Of a stretch of DNA of 64,000 bases, positions 51,260-60,700 are shown piece by piece. The notes under the pieces are model-generated. The model was given only the letters and a program-made list of their open reading frames with translations, was not told the origin of the DNA and did no database searches. How positions within the stretch are numbered: position 1 is the stretch's first letter; each line of letters opens with the position of its first letter. This stretch comes from Planctomycetaceae bacterium (GTDB lineage Bacteria > Planctomycetota > Phycisphaerae > UBA1845 > UTPLA1), in assembly GCA_006969385.1 (NCBI GenBank), contig CP030884.1, forward strand, positions 2,976,001-3,040,000, given 5' to 3'. The position numbers and the translations under genes were made by a program.

Positions 51260-52471
51260 TTAATCATCAACGCAACCCGCACCAAGCCGCGACTTGAAAA
51301 ACTCCGATTTCATGGTGAACGCACCGTCCACCACGACGGCATCCGCCAACTGAATGCCGCTCACGACTTCAACCGTCTTGCCGTTTCGCTCACCGATAAC
51401 CACGCGACGCAGGTCAAAAAGGTCATCGGCCGTCCTTACGAGCACGTAGGGTTTCTGCTCAATGCGTTGCACCGACTCCTTGGGAATCCGAAGCGTCGAA
51501 ATGTCTTCTCCCAGGATGACCTGCACCTCGCCGAACATGCCGTCGCGAAGCTCGCCGTCTGAATTCGGCACCTCAGCCCGGGCCTTGACGAGACGTGTCC
51601 GTTTGTCCACCCGTGAATGCACCCACGTGAGTTTGCCCACGACTTCCTCATCTCCAAGACCCTGAAAAGTGGCCCGAACGGGAAGCCCGGTCTTTACACG
51701 ACTTGCCTGACCTTCGGGTACCGCAAGCTCGACCCACATCGTCGAGAGGTCAGCCAGCGTAAAGAGTGCCTTGCCCGGTTCGACGGCCTCGCCCACCACC
51801 GCAGCACGCTCAACAAGCGTGCCGGCATATGGAGCTCGCACAACAAGCAGTGATGAGCTTGATTTCGTCTCTTCGATTCGAGCGATTTCCTCGTCCGTAA
51901 ATCCCAAATTCGCAAGCCGCTGCCGAGCCGTCATCCGAACAATCTTCGCCCGCTCATGCTCTGATTCGGCTTGCTGAAAGTTTTGCTCCGGTGAGATGGC
52001 CTTCGCAAGCATTTGCTTTTCGCGGTCATAGGCCAACTCCTTCAAGTGTTCGTCCATCATCGCCACCACGTAATCACGCTTGGCTTCGGCTACATCAGAC
52101 GAGGCGATTTCCATTAGCACGTCTCCGGCCTCTACTACCTGGCCAACGTCAACGAGCACTCGCTGTACGACGCCCGCGGCAAGTGGTGTAATGCGAGCCA
52201 AACGGTTTTGGTTGTAACGAACCTCACCCAGCACTTTCACATGGGGAGATACCTCGCTGAGCTCCGGGTTGGCCGTTCGAATACCGGCCCTCGCAGCCGA
52301 GTCGGGCGACACCGTTCGGACCTTGAGGCTCTCACCAGGCTTTAACCCCGAAGCAAGGTGAGGCTGACAGATACCGCATTCTCTTTCGGGAACACGGTGC
52401 TCATTGCACATGAGTTCCCCGAGCTTGGCTTTCCAGAGGCGTTCTTGAGTTCCGGATGACATATGAAGCAC
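51260..52471 (-). CDS. czcB: CzcB-family adaptor, N-terminus continuing the Cys/His repeats
   Basis: A 403-residue membrane-fusion protein. Adaptor core: first lipoyl half (NRLARITPLAAGVVQRVLVDVGQVVEAGDVL), a coiled-coil hairpin (AEAKRDYVVAMMDEHLKELAYDREK...), second lipoyl half (VRAPYAGTLVERAAVVGEAVEPG) and beta-barrel (WVELAVPEGQASRVKTGLPVRATF). Before it, residues 22-39 read CNEHRVPERECGICQPHL, a CxxHxV...CxxC unit like those of the upstream repeat protein. It has no signal peptide or membrane helix of its own, although RND adaptors are periplasmic. Its first 130 bases overlap the repeat gene in another frame. It is probably the 3' part of one longer gene; an internal start at the ATG at 52411 is the other option. 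Confidence 0.85.
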   Translation of the reverse strand: MLHMSSGTQERLWKAKLGELMCNEHRVPERECGICQPHLASGLKPGESLKVRTVSPDSAARAGIRTANPELSEVSPHVKVLGEVRYNQNRLARITPLAAGVVQRVLVDVGQVVEAGDVLMEIASSDVAEAKRDYVVAMMDEHLKELAYDREKQMLAKAISPEQNFQQAESEHERAKIVRMTARQRLANLGFTDEEIARIEETKSSSSLLVVRAPYAGTLVERAAVVGEAVEPGKALFTLADLSTMWVELAVPEGQASRVKTGLPVRATFQGLGDEEVVGKLTWVHSRVDKRTRLVKARAEVPNSDGELRDGMFGEVQVILGEDISTLRIPKESVQRIEQKPYVLVRTADDLFDLRRVVIGERNGKTVEVVSGIQLADAVVVDGAFTMKSEFFKSRLGAGCVDD

Positions 52472-53235
52472 TCGTCTTCATTGACAGCGTGCTCCCTACA
52501 CCACAACCGACCCGCGTCGCGTTCCTTCGTCTCGGCTTCGCCTTGGTGCCATCGTTTCTTGATGCCGGGGTGACACGCCTCGCACTGAGACTCGGGCACA
52601 CTGTGGCCGGCACACCAATCACCTTCCGCCTTGAACGCTTCCACCAATGATGGGCGACACGTTGTGCACAACGCCTCCGGCACACCGTGGCCGGAGCAGA
52701 AACCGTGCTCCTTTGTCAACTCCGGATGGCAAAACGGACAAATCGCTTCCGCCACATGATGCTTTGAACATACGCCTCCGGAGCCTGACTTACCGGCGTT
52801 CTTCTTGAGCTCCGGATGACATTTGAAGCACCCGTCTTCGTAAACATCGTGCTCTTTGCACCACAACCGGCCGGCATCGCGTTTCTTCTTCGGCGCTTCG
52901 TTTTGTTGCCAACGCTTCTTGATGCCCGGGTGGCAGGCCTCGCACTGAGACTCAGGCACACTGTGCTCGGCACACCAATCACCCTCCGCCTTGAACGCAT
53001 CCACCAACGACGGGCGGCACGTGGTGCACAACGCTTCAGGCACACCGTGCCCGGAGCAAAAACCGTGCTCCTTAATGAACTCCGGGTGGCAAAACGGACA
53101 AATTGCTTCTGCCACATAATGCTCGGCACACATGTTTTTGGAAGCGGGTTCTTCGGCAAGCACTCGCCAAGAAATACCTCCGCCGAGCACGACCAATACC
53201 GTCACAGCAACTGCGTAAACGCTTCTGTATTTCAT
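52342..53235 (-). CDS. Secreted Cys/His-repeat protein (CxxHxV units), probably the N-terminus of CzcB
   Basis: A 297-residue frame with an N-terminal signal or anchor helix (YAVAVTVLVVLGGGISW), followed by eight units of the form CxxHxVxExxCxxCxP, with first Cys at residues 36, 60, 88, 126, 156, 180, 208 and 246. Units 1-4 and 5-8 are near copies 120 residues apart. Cys 276 falls where unit 9 should begin, but the frame then turns to unrelated sequence (AMSTVFPKENAVSV). The expected unit 9 is found in the adaptor's frame. The His and three Cys per unit could bind one metal ion each. No known family is recognised. AAAGGAGATAG precedes the ATG. Confidence 0.8.
   Translation of the reverse strand: MKYRSVYAVAVTVLVVLGGGISWRVLAEEPASKNMCAEHYVAEAICPFCHPEFIKEHGFCSGHGVPEALCTTCRPSLVDAFKAEGDWCAEHSVPESQCEACHPGIKKRWQQNEAPKKKRDAGRLWCKEHDVYEDGCFKCHPELKKNAGKSGSGGVCSKHHVAEAICPFCHPELTKEHGFCSGHGVPEALCTTCRPSLVEAFKAEGDWCAGHSVPESQCEACHPGIKKRWHQGEAETKERDAGRLWCREHAVNEDECFICHPELKNASGKPSSGNSCAMSTVFPKENAVSVSLTLLRG
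52411..53130 (-). repeat. 360-bp tandem duplication in the Cys/His-repeat gene
   Basis: Block 53130-52771 encodes units 1-4 and block 52770-52411 encodes units 5-8. The two differ by a small number of residues (for example HPEF versus HPEL, VDAF versus VEAF). The protein period is exactly 120 residues, so the copy arose as an in-frame unit. Confidence 0.8.
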
Positions 53236-53272
53236 TGCTCTATCTCCTTTTCGCCCTGATGGGAGGCACTAT

Positions 53273-53422
53273 TCAGAACAAGAACGCGGCAAGTGCGTTT
53301 CGTGCGAAGTCGCAGACAAACTGACCAAGCACGTTGTTCTCTGACGCTTGGCAGCCGCCAGTCGCCAACATCGAAACACCACCGAGTATCAACACCACTG
53401 TTCGTCTCCACTGTCTATTCAT
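53273..53422 (-). CDS. Small lipoprotein (49 aa)
   Basis: A 49-codon gene starting MNRQWRRTVVLILGG, with a lipobox-like LATGGC and a short mature part (QASENNVLGQFVCDFARNALAAFLF) that ends in a hydrophobic helix with a single Cys. Its ATG overlaps the stop of the TolC-type gene (ATGA), and the repeat gene starts 37 bases after its stop, so it is part of the block B operon. The function is unknown. Confidence 0.7.
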   Translation of the reverse strand: MNRQWRRTVVLILGGVSMLATGGCQASENNVLGQFVCDFARNALAAFLF

Positions 53423-54912
53423 GAACCGTCTCCCGAGTTTGTCTCAGCAACGACTTCTGCAAGCGGACGCCCGACGACCTGCTCCATTTCTGGAAGCGTG
53501 CGTGCAGCCTGGCCGAGGGCTGTCACATAGTCCCGACGGCTCGACAGCAAGAACCGCTGAGCCTCCAGCACCGAAAGAAACGATGCCCGACCCAACCGAT
53601 ACGCTTCCTGCGAGAGCTCGAGGTTTTCCTTCGCAAGCGGAAGCGAACGGTCGCGATACATCCGCACGAGTCGCCAGTTCGTCTCCACACGGTCTAGTAC
53701 CCCATGAACCTGCTGCACCAACCGACGCTCCAAGGCATCGAGCGTTTTCGTCGCCTGTTGATAGGCGTATCTTGCTTTGGCAATCTGAGCCTGGTTCTGG
53801 TCGAAGATGGGAAGCTCAAGACTGAGCGACGGACCAATCACGAAATCCGTATCGGTGTCACGCCCGGAACGCGGTTGAATTTCTGGAGCCGTGAGACCTC
53901 CGTTGGCCACCGATGCACGGGCAGTATCTGCGAGAACATCCCGACCACCTTGCGACTTCCGAGCTTCGCGTTCCAAGGACACGCCGAGCTTGACAGACTT
54001 GAATACCTTTCGATGCTCCGTGCGAAGCCTGGCCTCCGCCGCATTCACCAATTGCCGGGCAGCAGCGACGTCAAGGCGTGACGCTTTCGCCATCCGCATG
54101 AGTGCATTTTCGCTGAGGGCCCTATCCGGCACGTCCGGCAACGCATTCGCAAGTTGCAATTCCGATGCCCGATTCGATAGACCCAACAGAGTTGCGAGTT
54201 CACGAAGGGCGTTGTCCGCTGCGAGTTGAGTGGTTTCTGCCTGTAGTTCTGCCTCAATCACCGCCGTCCGAGCAAGGTTTACTTCTATCTGGGTTGATGC
54301 CCCTGCGTCCCTTCGCTCAATGGCCAATTGGGACAACCGTGTCGCAACATTCAGATTCTCTTGCACAACATCGTGCAGTTCCTTTGCTTGAACCGCTGCG
54401 AAATAGGCACGCTTCGTATCGGTTGCAAGCACGGCGGCTCGACGAGCCACGTTGAGGATGGTCGCATCGATTGAACGCTCGGCAGCCTGTTTCCGTAGCG
54501 GAATCTGCCAGAGCTCAGCAATGTTTTGGGCCAAACCCGCTTCAACATTGGCCAGGCCACCACCCGCAGGCAGACGCAACGAAACGCCGAGATTCGGGTT
54601 CGACAGCAGCCCAGCCTGCACCGCATCTGCACGGGCCATGCCCACACTGAAGAACGACGCTTGAAGCGTAGGGTTGTTGAGCAGTGCGATGGTGACCGCA
54701 TCATCAACACTTAAGCCGTCGGCGAGACGTTCGTTCACTAAGGGCAAGATTTGCTCGTCCTCATCTGGCCGATACACATCGCTGACGCCGGTGGCTTCAG
54801 TGACTCGCTCCGCCACGCGTGCGTAATCCATCCGCGGTTGCACCGTGGCACAGCCGCCGAAAATGACACCAATCGCACAAGTGGACAACGCGATAACGCG
54901 TTTACGCTTCAT
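53419..54912 (-). CDS. czcC: TolC-family outer-membrane channel (block B, CzcC-like)
   Basis: A 497-residue OEP-family protein. Signal sequence (VIALSTCAIGVIFGGCATVQP) with a possible lipid-anchor Cys, then two OEP helical repeats: GLSVDDAVTIALLNNPTLQASFFSV at the start of the first, LGLSNRASELQLANALPDVP between, and ALERRLVQQVHGVLDRVETNWRLV with YRLGRASFLSVLEAQR in the second. It would form the outer-membrane duct for CzcA and CzcB. I use the ATG at 54912, nine bases after AGGAAAA, over 54936. Confidence 0.88.
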   Translation of the reverse strand: MKRKRVIALSTCAIGVIFGGCATVQPRMDYARVAERVTEATGVSDVYRPDEDEQILPLVNERLADGLSVDDAVTIALLNNPTLQASFFSVGMARADAVQAGLLSNPNLGVSLRLPAGGGLANVEAGLAQNIAELWQIPLRKQAAERSIDATILNVARRAAVLATDTKRAYFAAVQAKELHDVVQENLNVATRLSQLAIERRDAGASTQIEVNLARTAVIEAELQAETTQLAADNALRELATLLGLSNRASELQLANALPDVPDRALSENALMRMAKASRLDVAAARQLVNAAEARLRTEHRKVFKSVKLGVSLEREARKSQGGRDVLADTARASVANGGLTAPEIQPRSGRDTDTDFVIGPSLSLELPIFDQNQAQIAKARYAYQQATKTLDALERRLVQQVHGVLDRVETNWRLVRMYRDRSLPLAKENLELSQEAYRLGRASFLSVLEAQRFLLSSRRDYVTALGQAARTLPEMEQVVGRPLAEVVAETNSGDGS

Positions 54913-55027
54913 GAGAGATTTTCCTGTCGGATTCATTTCCAGCCGAGAACAGAGGCGACATCACACCAACAAGCGGACGCGTCGAAACGGCCCGCTTGAG
55001 ACACACGAGGTTGACGTGATGAATGAA

Positions 55028-55372
55028 TCAGACCAGGAGAGGGCGGTCACTGACAGGGAAGGGGAAGCTTAGCTTCCAGAATCCGATGGGAACAGGGTCA
55101 AGGAATTCAGACCAGTAGCTATCGGCATATTCGGAAGCAAAAGGCGGAAGCGTTGCGACGTGATGCGTCGCCGAAAAATCGGGAAGCTCGGAACCGCTTG
55201 ATGGCTTGGTGACCCGTGCGTTGCAGAGCTCCGCGCAGCCGTGGCACTCACAATCGGTTTCACAATCCTCGGTGCAACTCAGTTCGCAGCATGCCGTAAG
55301 CAGACCACTCTCGCAGAGGACGGGGGAGGCCCAAAGGCCCCAAGCGGCAGTGAGTAGTAGAAAAACTCGCAT
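55028..55372 (-). CDS. Secreted Cys-rich small protein
   Basis: A 114-residue protein with a signal peptide (VFLLLTAAWGLWASPVLC), followed by a cluster of nine Cys in about 30 residues (CCELSCTEDCETDCECHGCAELC), then a plain C-terminal half with several aromatic residues. The Cys pattern suggests metal binding or a disulphide-bonded knot. It lies between the ArsR-type repressor (sharing bases at the boundary) and the channel gene. It matches in position and character the His-rich small protein that opens block A. No known family. Confidence 0.7.
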   Translation of the reverse strand: MRVFLLLTAAWGLWASPVLCESGLLTACCELSCTEDCETDCECHGCAELCNARVTKPSSGSELPDFSATHHVATLPPFASEYADSYWSEFLDPVPIGFWKLSFPFPVSDRPLLV

Positions 55373-55776
55373 CAGATTGCTTGCTTAATCACTTGTTTCT
55401 TCGTTTCGTTTGAACCCAACCGTTCCATCACGGAACGAGCCAGCTCCAACCAGTACGGGTCTTCGATTCGATAATAAGCGAACTTGCCCGAAACTCGAAA
55501 ATCAATCGCACCGAGCCTGCGCAACTCACGAAGCTGTTGTGAAATACCCGACATCGACATTCCTAGAACTTCGGCCAATTCGCAGACGCAAAGCTCTTGT
55601 ACATCCAAGGCTTCAAGCACTCTCAGTCGGCCAGCATGACCCAAGACCTTAAATACGCCCGACGTCCGATTCAGTGTCGTCGCTGCCGAGAGATTCGCCT
55701 TGGCCCTTTCGACCGCCTGAGCGTCCACACGCTCGGCTTCACAGATTCCGTCTTTCACCGCTTCTCGATTCTTCAT
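55372..55776 (-). CDS. ArsR/SmtB-family metal-responsive repressor
   Basis: A 134-residue winged-helix repressor. RTSGVFKVLGHAGRLRVLEAL leads to QELCVCELAEVLGMSMSGISQQLRELRRLG, the recognition-helix region; ELCVCEL is the alpha3 thiolate metal site of the ArsR/CadC group. YYRIEDPYWLELARSV follows the wing. No extra alpha5 His site is clear. Metal binding would release it from the operator and induce the block B operon, of which it is the first gene. A palindrome overlaps its own start codon (55772-55797), suggesting autoregulation. Confidence 0.9.
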   Translation of the reverse strand: MKNREAVKDGICEAERVDAQAVERAKANLSAATTLNRTSGVFKVLGHAGRLRVLEALDVQELCVCELAEVLGMSMSGISQQLRELRRLGAIDFRVSGKFAYYRIEDPYWLELARSVMERLGSNETKKQVIKQAI

Positions 55777-55797
55777 TTCCTAAATCATAGAAATGAA
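55772..55797. promoter_or_regulatory. Palindromic operator at the start of the ArsR-type gene
   Basis: Perfect arms TTCATTTC (55772-55779) and GAAATGAA (55790-55797) with a ten-base spacer. The left arm covers the start codon. The form, an imperfect AT-rich 12-2-12-like palindrome, fits ArsR/SmtB binding sites. Confidence 0.6.
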
Positions 55798-56271
55798 TTT
55801 CGCATCGGTCAACCAGTGATTCCCTGTTCACAGCGCTCGGCTTTTACACTCGCCGAACGCGTCGTTCTACCACAGTTGGCGCGGAGTCGAGGCCGATAAT
55901 TTGCTCTGTGACAGACCGTTATTGAAGTCACTAGGTAAAATCGGGTGCTTTCTGGGAATGCTGTCGTGGCAAAAGGCGAACTGCATGCTTCGCACGAGAC
56001 TTTGATAGGTGCTCAACTCGCAGGAAATAGGGTCGTGATCCTATTGGGTTTTCATAGTGCATCAATCATTGAGTACCTGCCAGATGCGTAATTGACCAAA
56101 TTGGTTGGTCCTATAGACCCTTGTTGGATAGATCGAAATCGCGTCACGGCTATTTGCGTGCTCAGACTGTAAGTTCGCCCAGAATGACACGATGGAGTCG
56201 GAATCACCCGATCCATCGTGCCCCCGTACGTTCGCATTGATCATCAAAACCAACCAGCGACCGGGATTCTC
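55798..56271. other. Intergenic region with one hairpin, no gene seen
   Basis: About 470 bases between blocks B and C. A hairpin CACGATGG (56188-56195) with CCATCGTG (56213-56220), with an inner TCGG/CCGA stem, lies just past the end of the YHS-like gene and may act as its transcription end, although no T-run follows. The promoter for the ArsR-type operon must lie near 55800-55850. Short frames of about 60 codons on the minus strand (56052-56253) lack ribosome binding sites. Confidence 0.5.
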
Positions 56272-56913
56272 TTACTTATCTTCCGCATTCTTAATGTCCT
56301 TTGCGTCAAAGCCGTATCCTTGCTCATTTAAGCTCTTCACGTATTTGCCCGGGTCTTTGAGCAATTTCTTATCGCAACCTGGGCAACAGAAGTAGACCAT
56401 TTCGCCGCTGGCTAGCTTCATGTGAGAAGTCGGGTTGATCTTTCCGCCCATGATCGGGCATCGAGTCTGGTAGGTATAGCTCGCCGCGAGCTTAGCCGTA
56501 TATTTTTCCGGCGACGCTTTATACTTTGCCTTGCACTTTCCGCAACAGAAATACACGCGATCATCGCCTTCACCCACGTGTACGTCCTTATCGATCGATT
56601 CGCCGCTGATCGGGCAGGTCACTTGTACCCGCTCGCGTTTGGCTAGCGTGGCGAGCTGCGCCTTTGTCTTCTCAGCGTATTTTTTCGGGTCTTTATTAAA
56701 CTTGCTCACGCACATCTTGCAGCAGAAGTACACCGGTCCCTCGTCGGTTATGGTGTTGACGCGAAAGTCGACCGGCTCATCCATGACCGGGCACTTGGGT
56801 AGGTCGGCGACGGGCTTTTCGCCTTTCGGTTTGGCAGTTGCGGTAGCGATACCGATCGTTGCAAGCACCATCATGGAAAGAGCCAGCGAAAGAAGTCTTT
56901 TTTTTCCATTCAT
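56272..56913 (-). CDS. Secreted protein with three TRASH/YHS-like metal-binding domains
   Basis: A 213-residue exported protein (signal helix LSLALSMMVLATIGIATATA) with three copies of a CP-I/V-[MS]-x-G ... YFCCxxC unit: KCPVMDEPVDF with VYFCCKMC, TCPISGESID with VYFCCGKC, and RCPIMGGKIN with VYFCCPGC, each followed by F/Y-x(5)P-x-K/E-Y. This is the TRASH/YHS type of treble-clef site found in copper and mercury proteins. Probably a periplasmic Cu/Ag-binding protein. It follows the HMA-MauE gene by 24 bases and closes block C. Confidence 0.85.
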   Translation of the reverse strand: MNGKKRLLSLALSMMVLATIGIATATAKPKGEKPVADLPKCPVMDEPVDFRVNTITDEGPVYFCCKMCVSKFNKDPKKYAEKTKAQLATLAKRERVQVTCPISGESIDKDVHVGEGDDRVYFCCGKCKAKYKASPEKYTAKLAASYTYQTRCPIMGGKINPTSHMKLASGEMVYFCCPGCDKKLLKDPGKYVKSLNEQGYGFDAKDIKNAEDK

Positions 56914-56937
56914 GTCGTTCTCCTTTAAGAACTGGTT

Positions 56938-57696
56938 TCAAGTAACTTCAAGACTGAGCATCGCGACCGCCATAGCCGCCATACCCAAGTCTTCAACTAA
57001 CGTAACAGTGGTCATGGGAAGGTTGAGCACACTTCCAAGACACGCACAACGTATCCGACGCTTATTCATCAACGCTGTCGCGACGCCAGCCGCGCCGATC
57101 AACATTAAGACGAGCGTCACGATGTTCGTCATCATTGGCATCCAAGCAAGCAGATACAACGCACCGAGTGCAACTTCGACAAACGGGTATATCCACGCCC
57201 ACGGTGGAATGACCTTTGCTACTAAGTCGTATGTCCCATACATGTTGGCGAAGCCAGGTAAATCGAGCAGCTTGAAAAAGCCGAATACAATAAAAAAACC
57301 GGCCATGAAATGACTCATCATTGGCCGCACGGCATACGTTTGGTTTCGCATCGCAATCAGGATCGTCACACCGGCGATAAATCCGACGATCAACAGTAAG
57401 GGATAAAGGCTTTCCTTGCTCTCATCTGTAGCCGTTTCGCCAGGTGCTTTCGTTGCCTGCGTCGCATTTTCCTCATTCGAGGCCGGCTTTAAGTGATAAT
57501 CACCTGCCTCTTCGACCGCTGACTTCAATCGATCGTCATCGATATCATCGCGAAGACGCACGGTCGCTTTAGGTGGAGAAAGCGTGACGTTTGCCGATTC
57601 GACTGCGTTCAATTCCTCAATCGCTGCCGTTATCTTGGTAACGCAGCTTTGGCAGTGCATTCCGCTAATATCATATTGTCTTGTCGTGGTTTTCAT
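56938..57696 (-). CDS. HMA domain fused to a MauE-like membrane domain
   Basis: A 252-residue protein. Residues 1-75 are a heavy-metal-associated domain with the full GMHCQSC site (ISGMHCQSCVTKI) and the usual babbab strands. A charged linker leads to five hydrophobic segments (LLLIVGFIAGVTILIAM, MAGFFIVFGFFKLLDLPGFA, VEVALGALYLLAW, IVTLVLMLIGAAGVATAL) resembling MauE/DoxX-type proteins. RRIRCACLGSVLNLPMTTVTLVEDLGM at the end, with a CxC, matches known HMA-MauE proteins of metal loci. It may take Cu from a cytoplasmic carrier. It lies nine bases after CusA. Confidence 0.83.
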   Translation of the reverse strand: MKTTTRQYDISGMHCQSCVTKITAAIEELNAVESANVTLSPPKATVRLRDDIDDDRLKSAVEEAGDYHLKPASNEENATQATKAPGETATDESKESLYPLLLIVGFIAGVTILIAMRNQTYAVRPMMSHFMAGFFIVFGFFKLLDLPGFANMYGTYDLVAKVIPPWAWIYPFVEVALGALYLLAWMPMMTNIVTLVLMLIGAAGVATALMNKRRIRCACLGSVLNLPMTTVTLVEDLGMAAMAVAMLSLEVT

Positions 57697-57705
57697 GGTT
57701 GCTAT

Positions 57706-60700
57706 TTATTCCGTCCCTTTCTGAAAGTCCGGATCGGGGAGGTTTAATTTCCACTTAAGCTGCTTAATGCCGCAGTAACAGGTTGGCACCACCAGAATCG
57801 TAATCAATGCCACAGTCATGCCCCCGAATACCGGCAGCGCCATTGGCGTCATCACATCGCTGCCACGGCCCGTCGTTAATAAAACTGGTGCCAATGCGGT
57901 AAGTGTTGTAAACGTAGTCATTAACGTCGGGCGAATGCGACGCAAACCTGCATGAATGACGCGTTCTTCTATTTCCTGGTAACGCGTGATCGGTGATTTG
58001 CTGAAGACCTGATCGAGATAGGTTCCGATCACCACGCCGTCGTCCACTGCAATGCCGAACAACGCGATAAAGCCGACCCACACGGCGACGGTCAAATACA
58101 TTTCGCTGCCGGGGAAGGGCCGATCCATTAATCCCATCGTGTAAAATATATTCTGGATTTGCGGCCAGAATTCGAGCAGAATAAATCCGCCGGAAAATGC
58201 CACAGGAATCGCCAGGAAGATCACGACGGTCAACGGCCATCGCTTAAATTGCAGGAAGATAAGAAACAAGTTGGTAATTAAGACCAACGGCACGAGCAAA
58301 GCCAGTCGATTCTTCGCCCGAATGTTGCGCTCGTAACTACCCGCCCAGCGCAGGTAGTAGCCTTCCGGCATATCTAGTTCGCCATTCACGAGTGCCTCAT
58401 CGATAATACGTTGGCCGTTGCGCACCAACGTCGTTTCATCCACACCTTGATTGCTCATCGTGACGTAACTAACGAAGCGTGCGCCTTCGCGGCGTATGCT
58501 CATCGGGCCAGTTACGCGCTCGATCTTTGCCAATTGACTAATCGGAATTTGCGCGCCACTCGGAGTAGGTACTAGGATGCGTTCCAAGTCGGGCACTTCA
58601 TCGCGCAATTCGCGGGCGTAGCGGATGCGTACCGGGTAACGGTCCAGCCCTTCGTAGGTCGTTGTGAGATTTTTTCCGCCGATAGCAACTTCGATAACCT
58701 GCTGCACATCGGCAATGTTGACACCGTGCCGTGCTATGGCTTCGCGATCAATATGAAATTCCAAATAGGGTTTGCCGCTGATGCGCACGGCATTGATGGC
58801 TTGCGCGTTATCGAGTAGTTGACGCAAAAGTTGCTCGATATCAACAGCTAACTGTTCGCAACGTTCGATACTATCGCCGTATATCTTGATACCGATCTTC
58901 GCGTTAAGTCCCGTGCTTAACATTTCCACGCGCGTGCGAATCGGTTGCAACTCGACCGAGGGCAAGACGCCCGGATAGCGGCCCGCTTGCTTAATATCCT
59001 GCCAAATCTCATCCATCGTGCGCCGGCGACGCATGCCATCGTATTTGGGATCGTCGATAATCGGCCATTCGCTTGCAGGTTTCAGGAGGATCATCGTTTC
59101 GATCATGCCGACCGGCGCTGGGTCGAGCGGCGATTCGATCCGACCCAATTTGCCGACGGCCAACTCGACTTCCGGAATCTTGGCGAACTGCACGTCCTGC
59201 TTTTGCATCACATCGAGCACGGTATTGATAGAACCGGCAGGCAAGACACTGGGCATGTAAAGGAAATCGCCTTCGTCCAGCGGCGGCATGAATTCCTGAC
59301 CGATGCCTTTATCGTCGCGCAGCGCCTTTAGAGGTTGGTACTCGTCCAGCCGACCGTCAAAGCCGGGTGAAATAACGGACGCGAGCATGGTATGGCGACC
59401 GTCAAAGGTACCGGTAAGACGAAAGAAGAATATCAATGCCGCGAAACCGACTAACGCCGCCGCTCCCTTGAGCCAGTCGATTCGATCGCGTTGAGTCGTC
59501 TGACTCTTGCGAAAGACGCCGAATCCCACGCGCGTCGTATCGATGAATAGTGGCAACACAACGAAGCCACCCAACACCGCCACAACGATGCTCACCAACA
59601 TGGCAGCCGACCACGCCGTCGGTTGCAAACCGATTTTCTCCAGCGGCCAGATTAACGCGCCGACGAGCGCACCCCAACCGAGCCAGATGCTCAAGCCCCA
59701 GATGACGATCGCCGTCGGCACGCACAAGAACAACAACTTGTTACGCAAGACCCAACGAATCGTCGGTTTATACAACCGATGAATGAGCCTGCTTGTCGGA
59801 TTTTGCTCGATCGGACGAATGCGCTCGCGCAGCGCAACGTACGCCACCAGCGCTAGCGCCAGGCCAACGACCACAGCTGTCATCACATCCGACCAACCTA
59901 AGTAATTTTCGATGGATTGTGTAAACGCATCGACTGTACGGTGTAGCGCCTCGGCCTTATGCCAGCAAACACCAACCACAAGCCCGAGCAGTGCCGCGAT
60001 GGCGAACGCCCACACGCGACCGATGCGTCGATGCTTTAACAACGCCGACGCCAATGGCGGCACTAACGTCAATGCCAGGATGACCGCGCCCACCATGCAG
60101 AACGTCTTGGTCCAGGCCAATGGCGTAAACAGTCTGGCGGCCTGCCCTTCAAGGAAGAATACCGGTAAGAACGAAATCACCGTCGTACTAATCGCCGTGA
60201 GAATGGCGGTACCGACTTCAGTCGCGGCTTCGGCGATCAATTCGCGCCGCCGTTTGCTATCGACTACTTCCAGCGTGCGCCCCTTATCGTCAGTCTCCAC
60301 GCTTACGTAGTCGTCTCGATGATCGGTGAGATACTGATAGATGTTTTCCAGCATCACGATGCCCATATCAACCATGGTGCCGATGGCAATCGCAATCCCG
60401 GCCAGACTCATAATGTTGCTCGGCAATGCCAGCGCCTGCATACAAATAAACGCAAACGCTATCGCGAGCGGCAGCGTGACGGCAATCACCAAACTGCTGC
60501 GAAAGTGCAACAGAAACAACACCACTGCGATGAATGTAATCAACAACTCCTGCGACAACGCCGACGTCAGCGTGCCCATGGTCTCCTGGATCAGGTCGGT
60601 GCGATCGTAAAACGGCACGATGCGCACACCTGACGGCAAGCCGCGTTCGACCGACACCACTTTATCGTGAACGCGCTCGATGACCGTCAATGGGTTTTCG

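Noticed and set aside
56052..56253. Two overlapping 60-codon minus-strand frames between blocks B and C
   Set aside because: They share the same bases in two frames, have no ribosome binding sites and no recognisable sequence.
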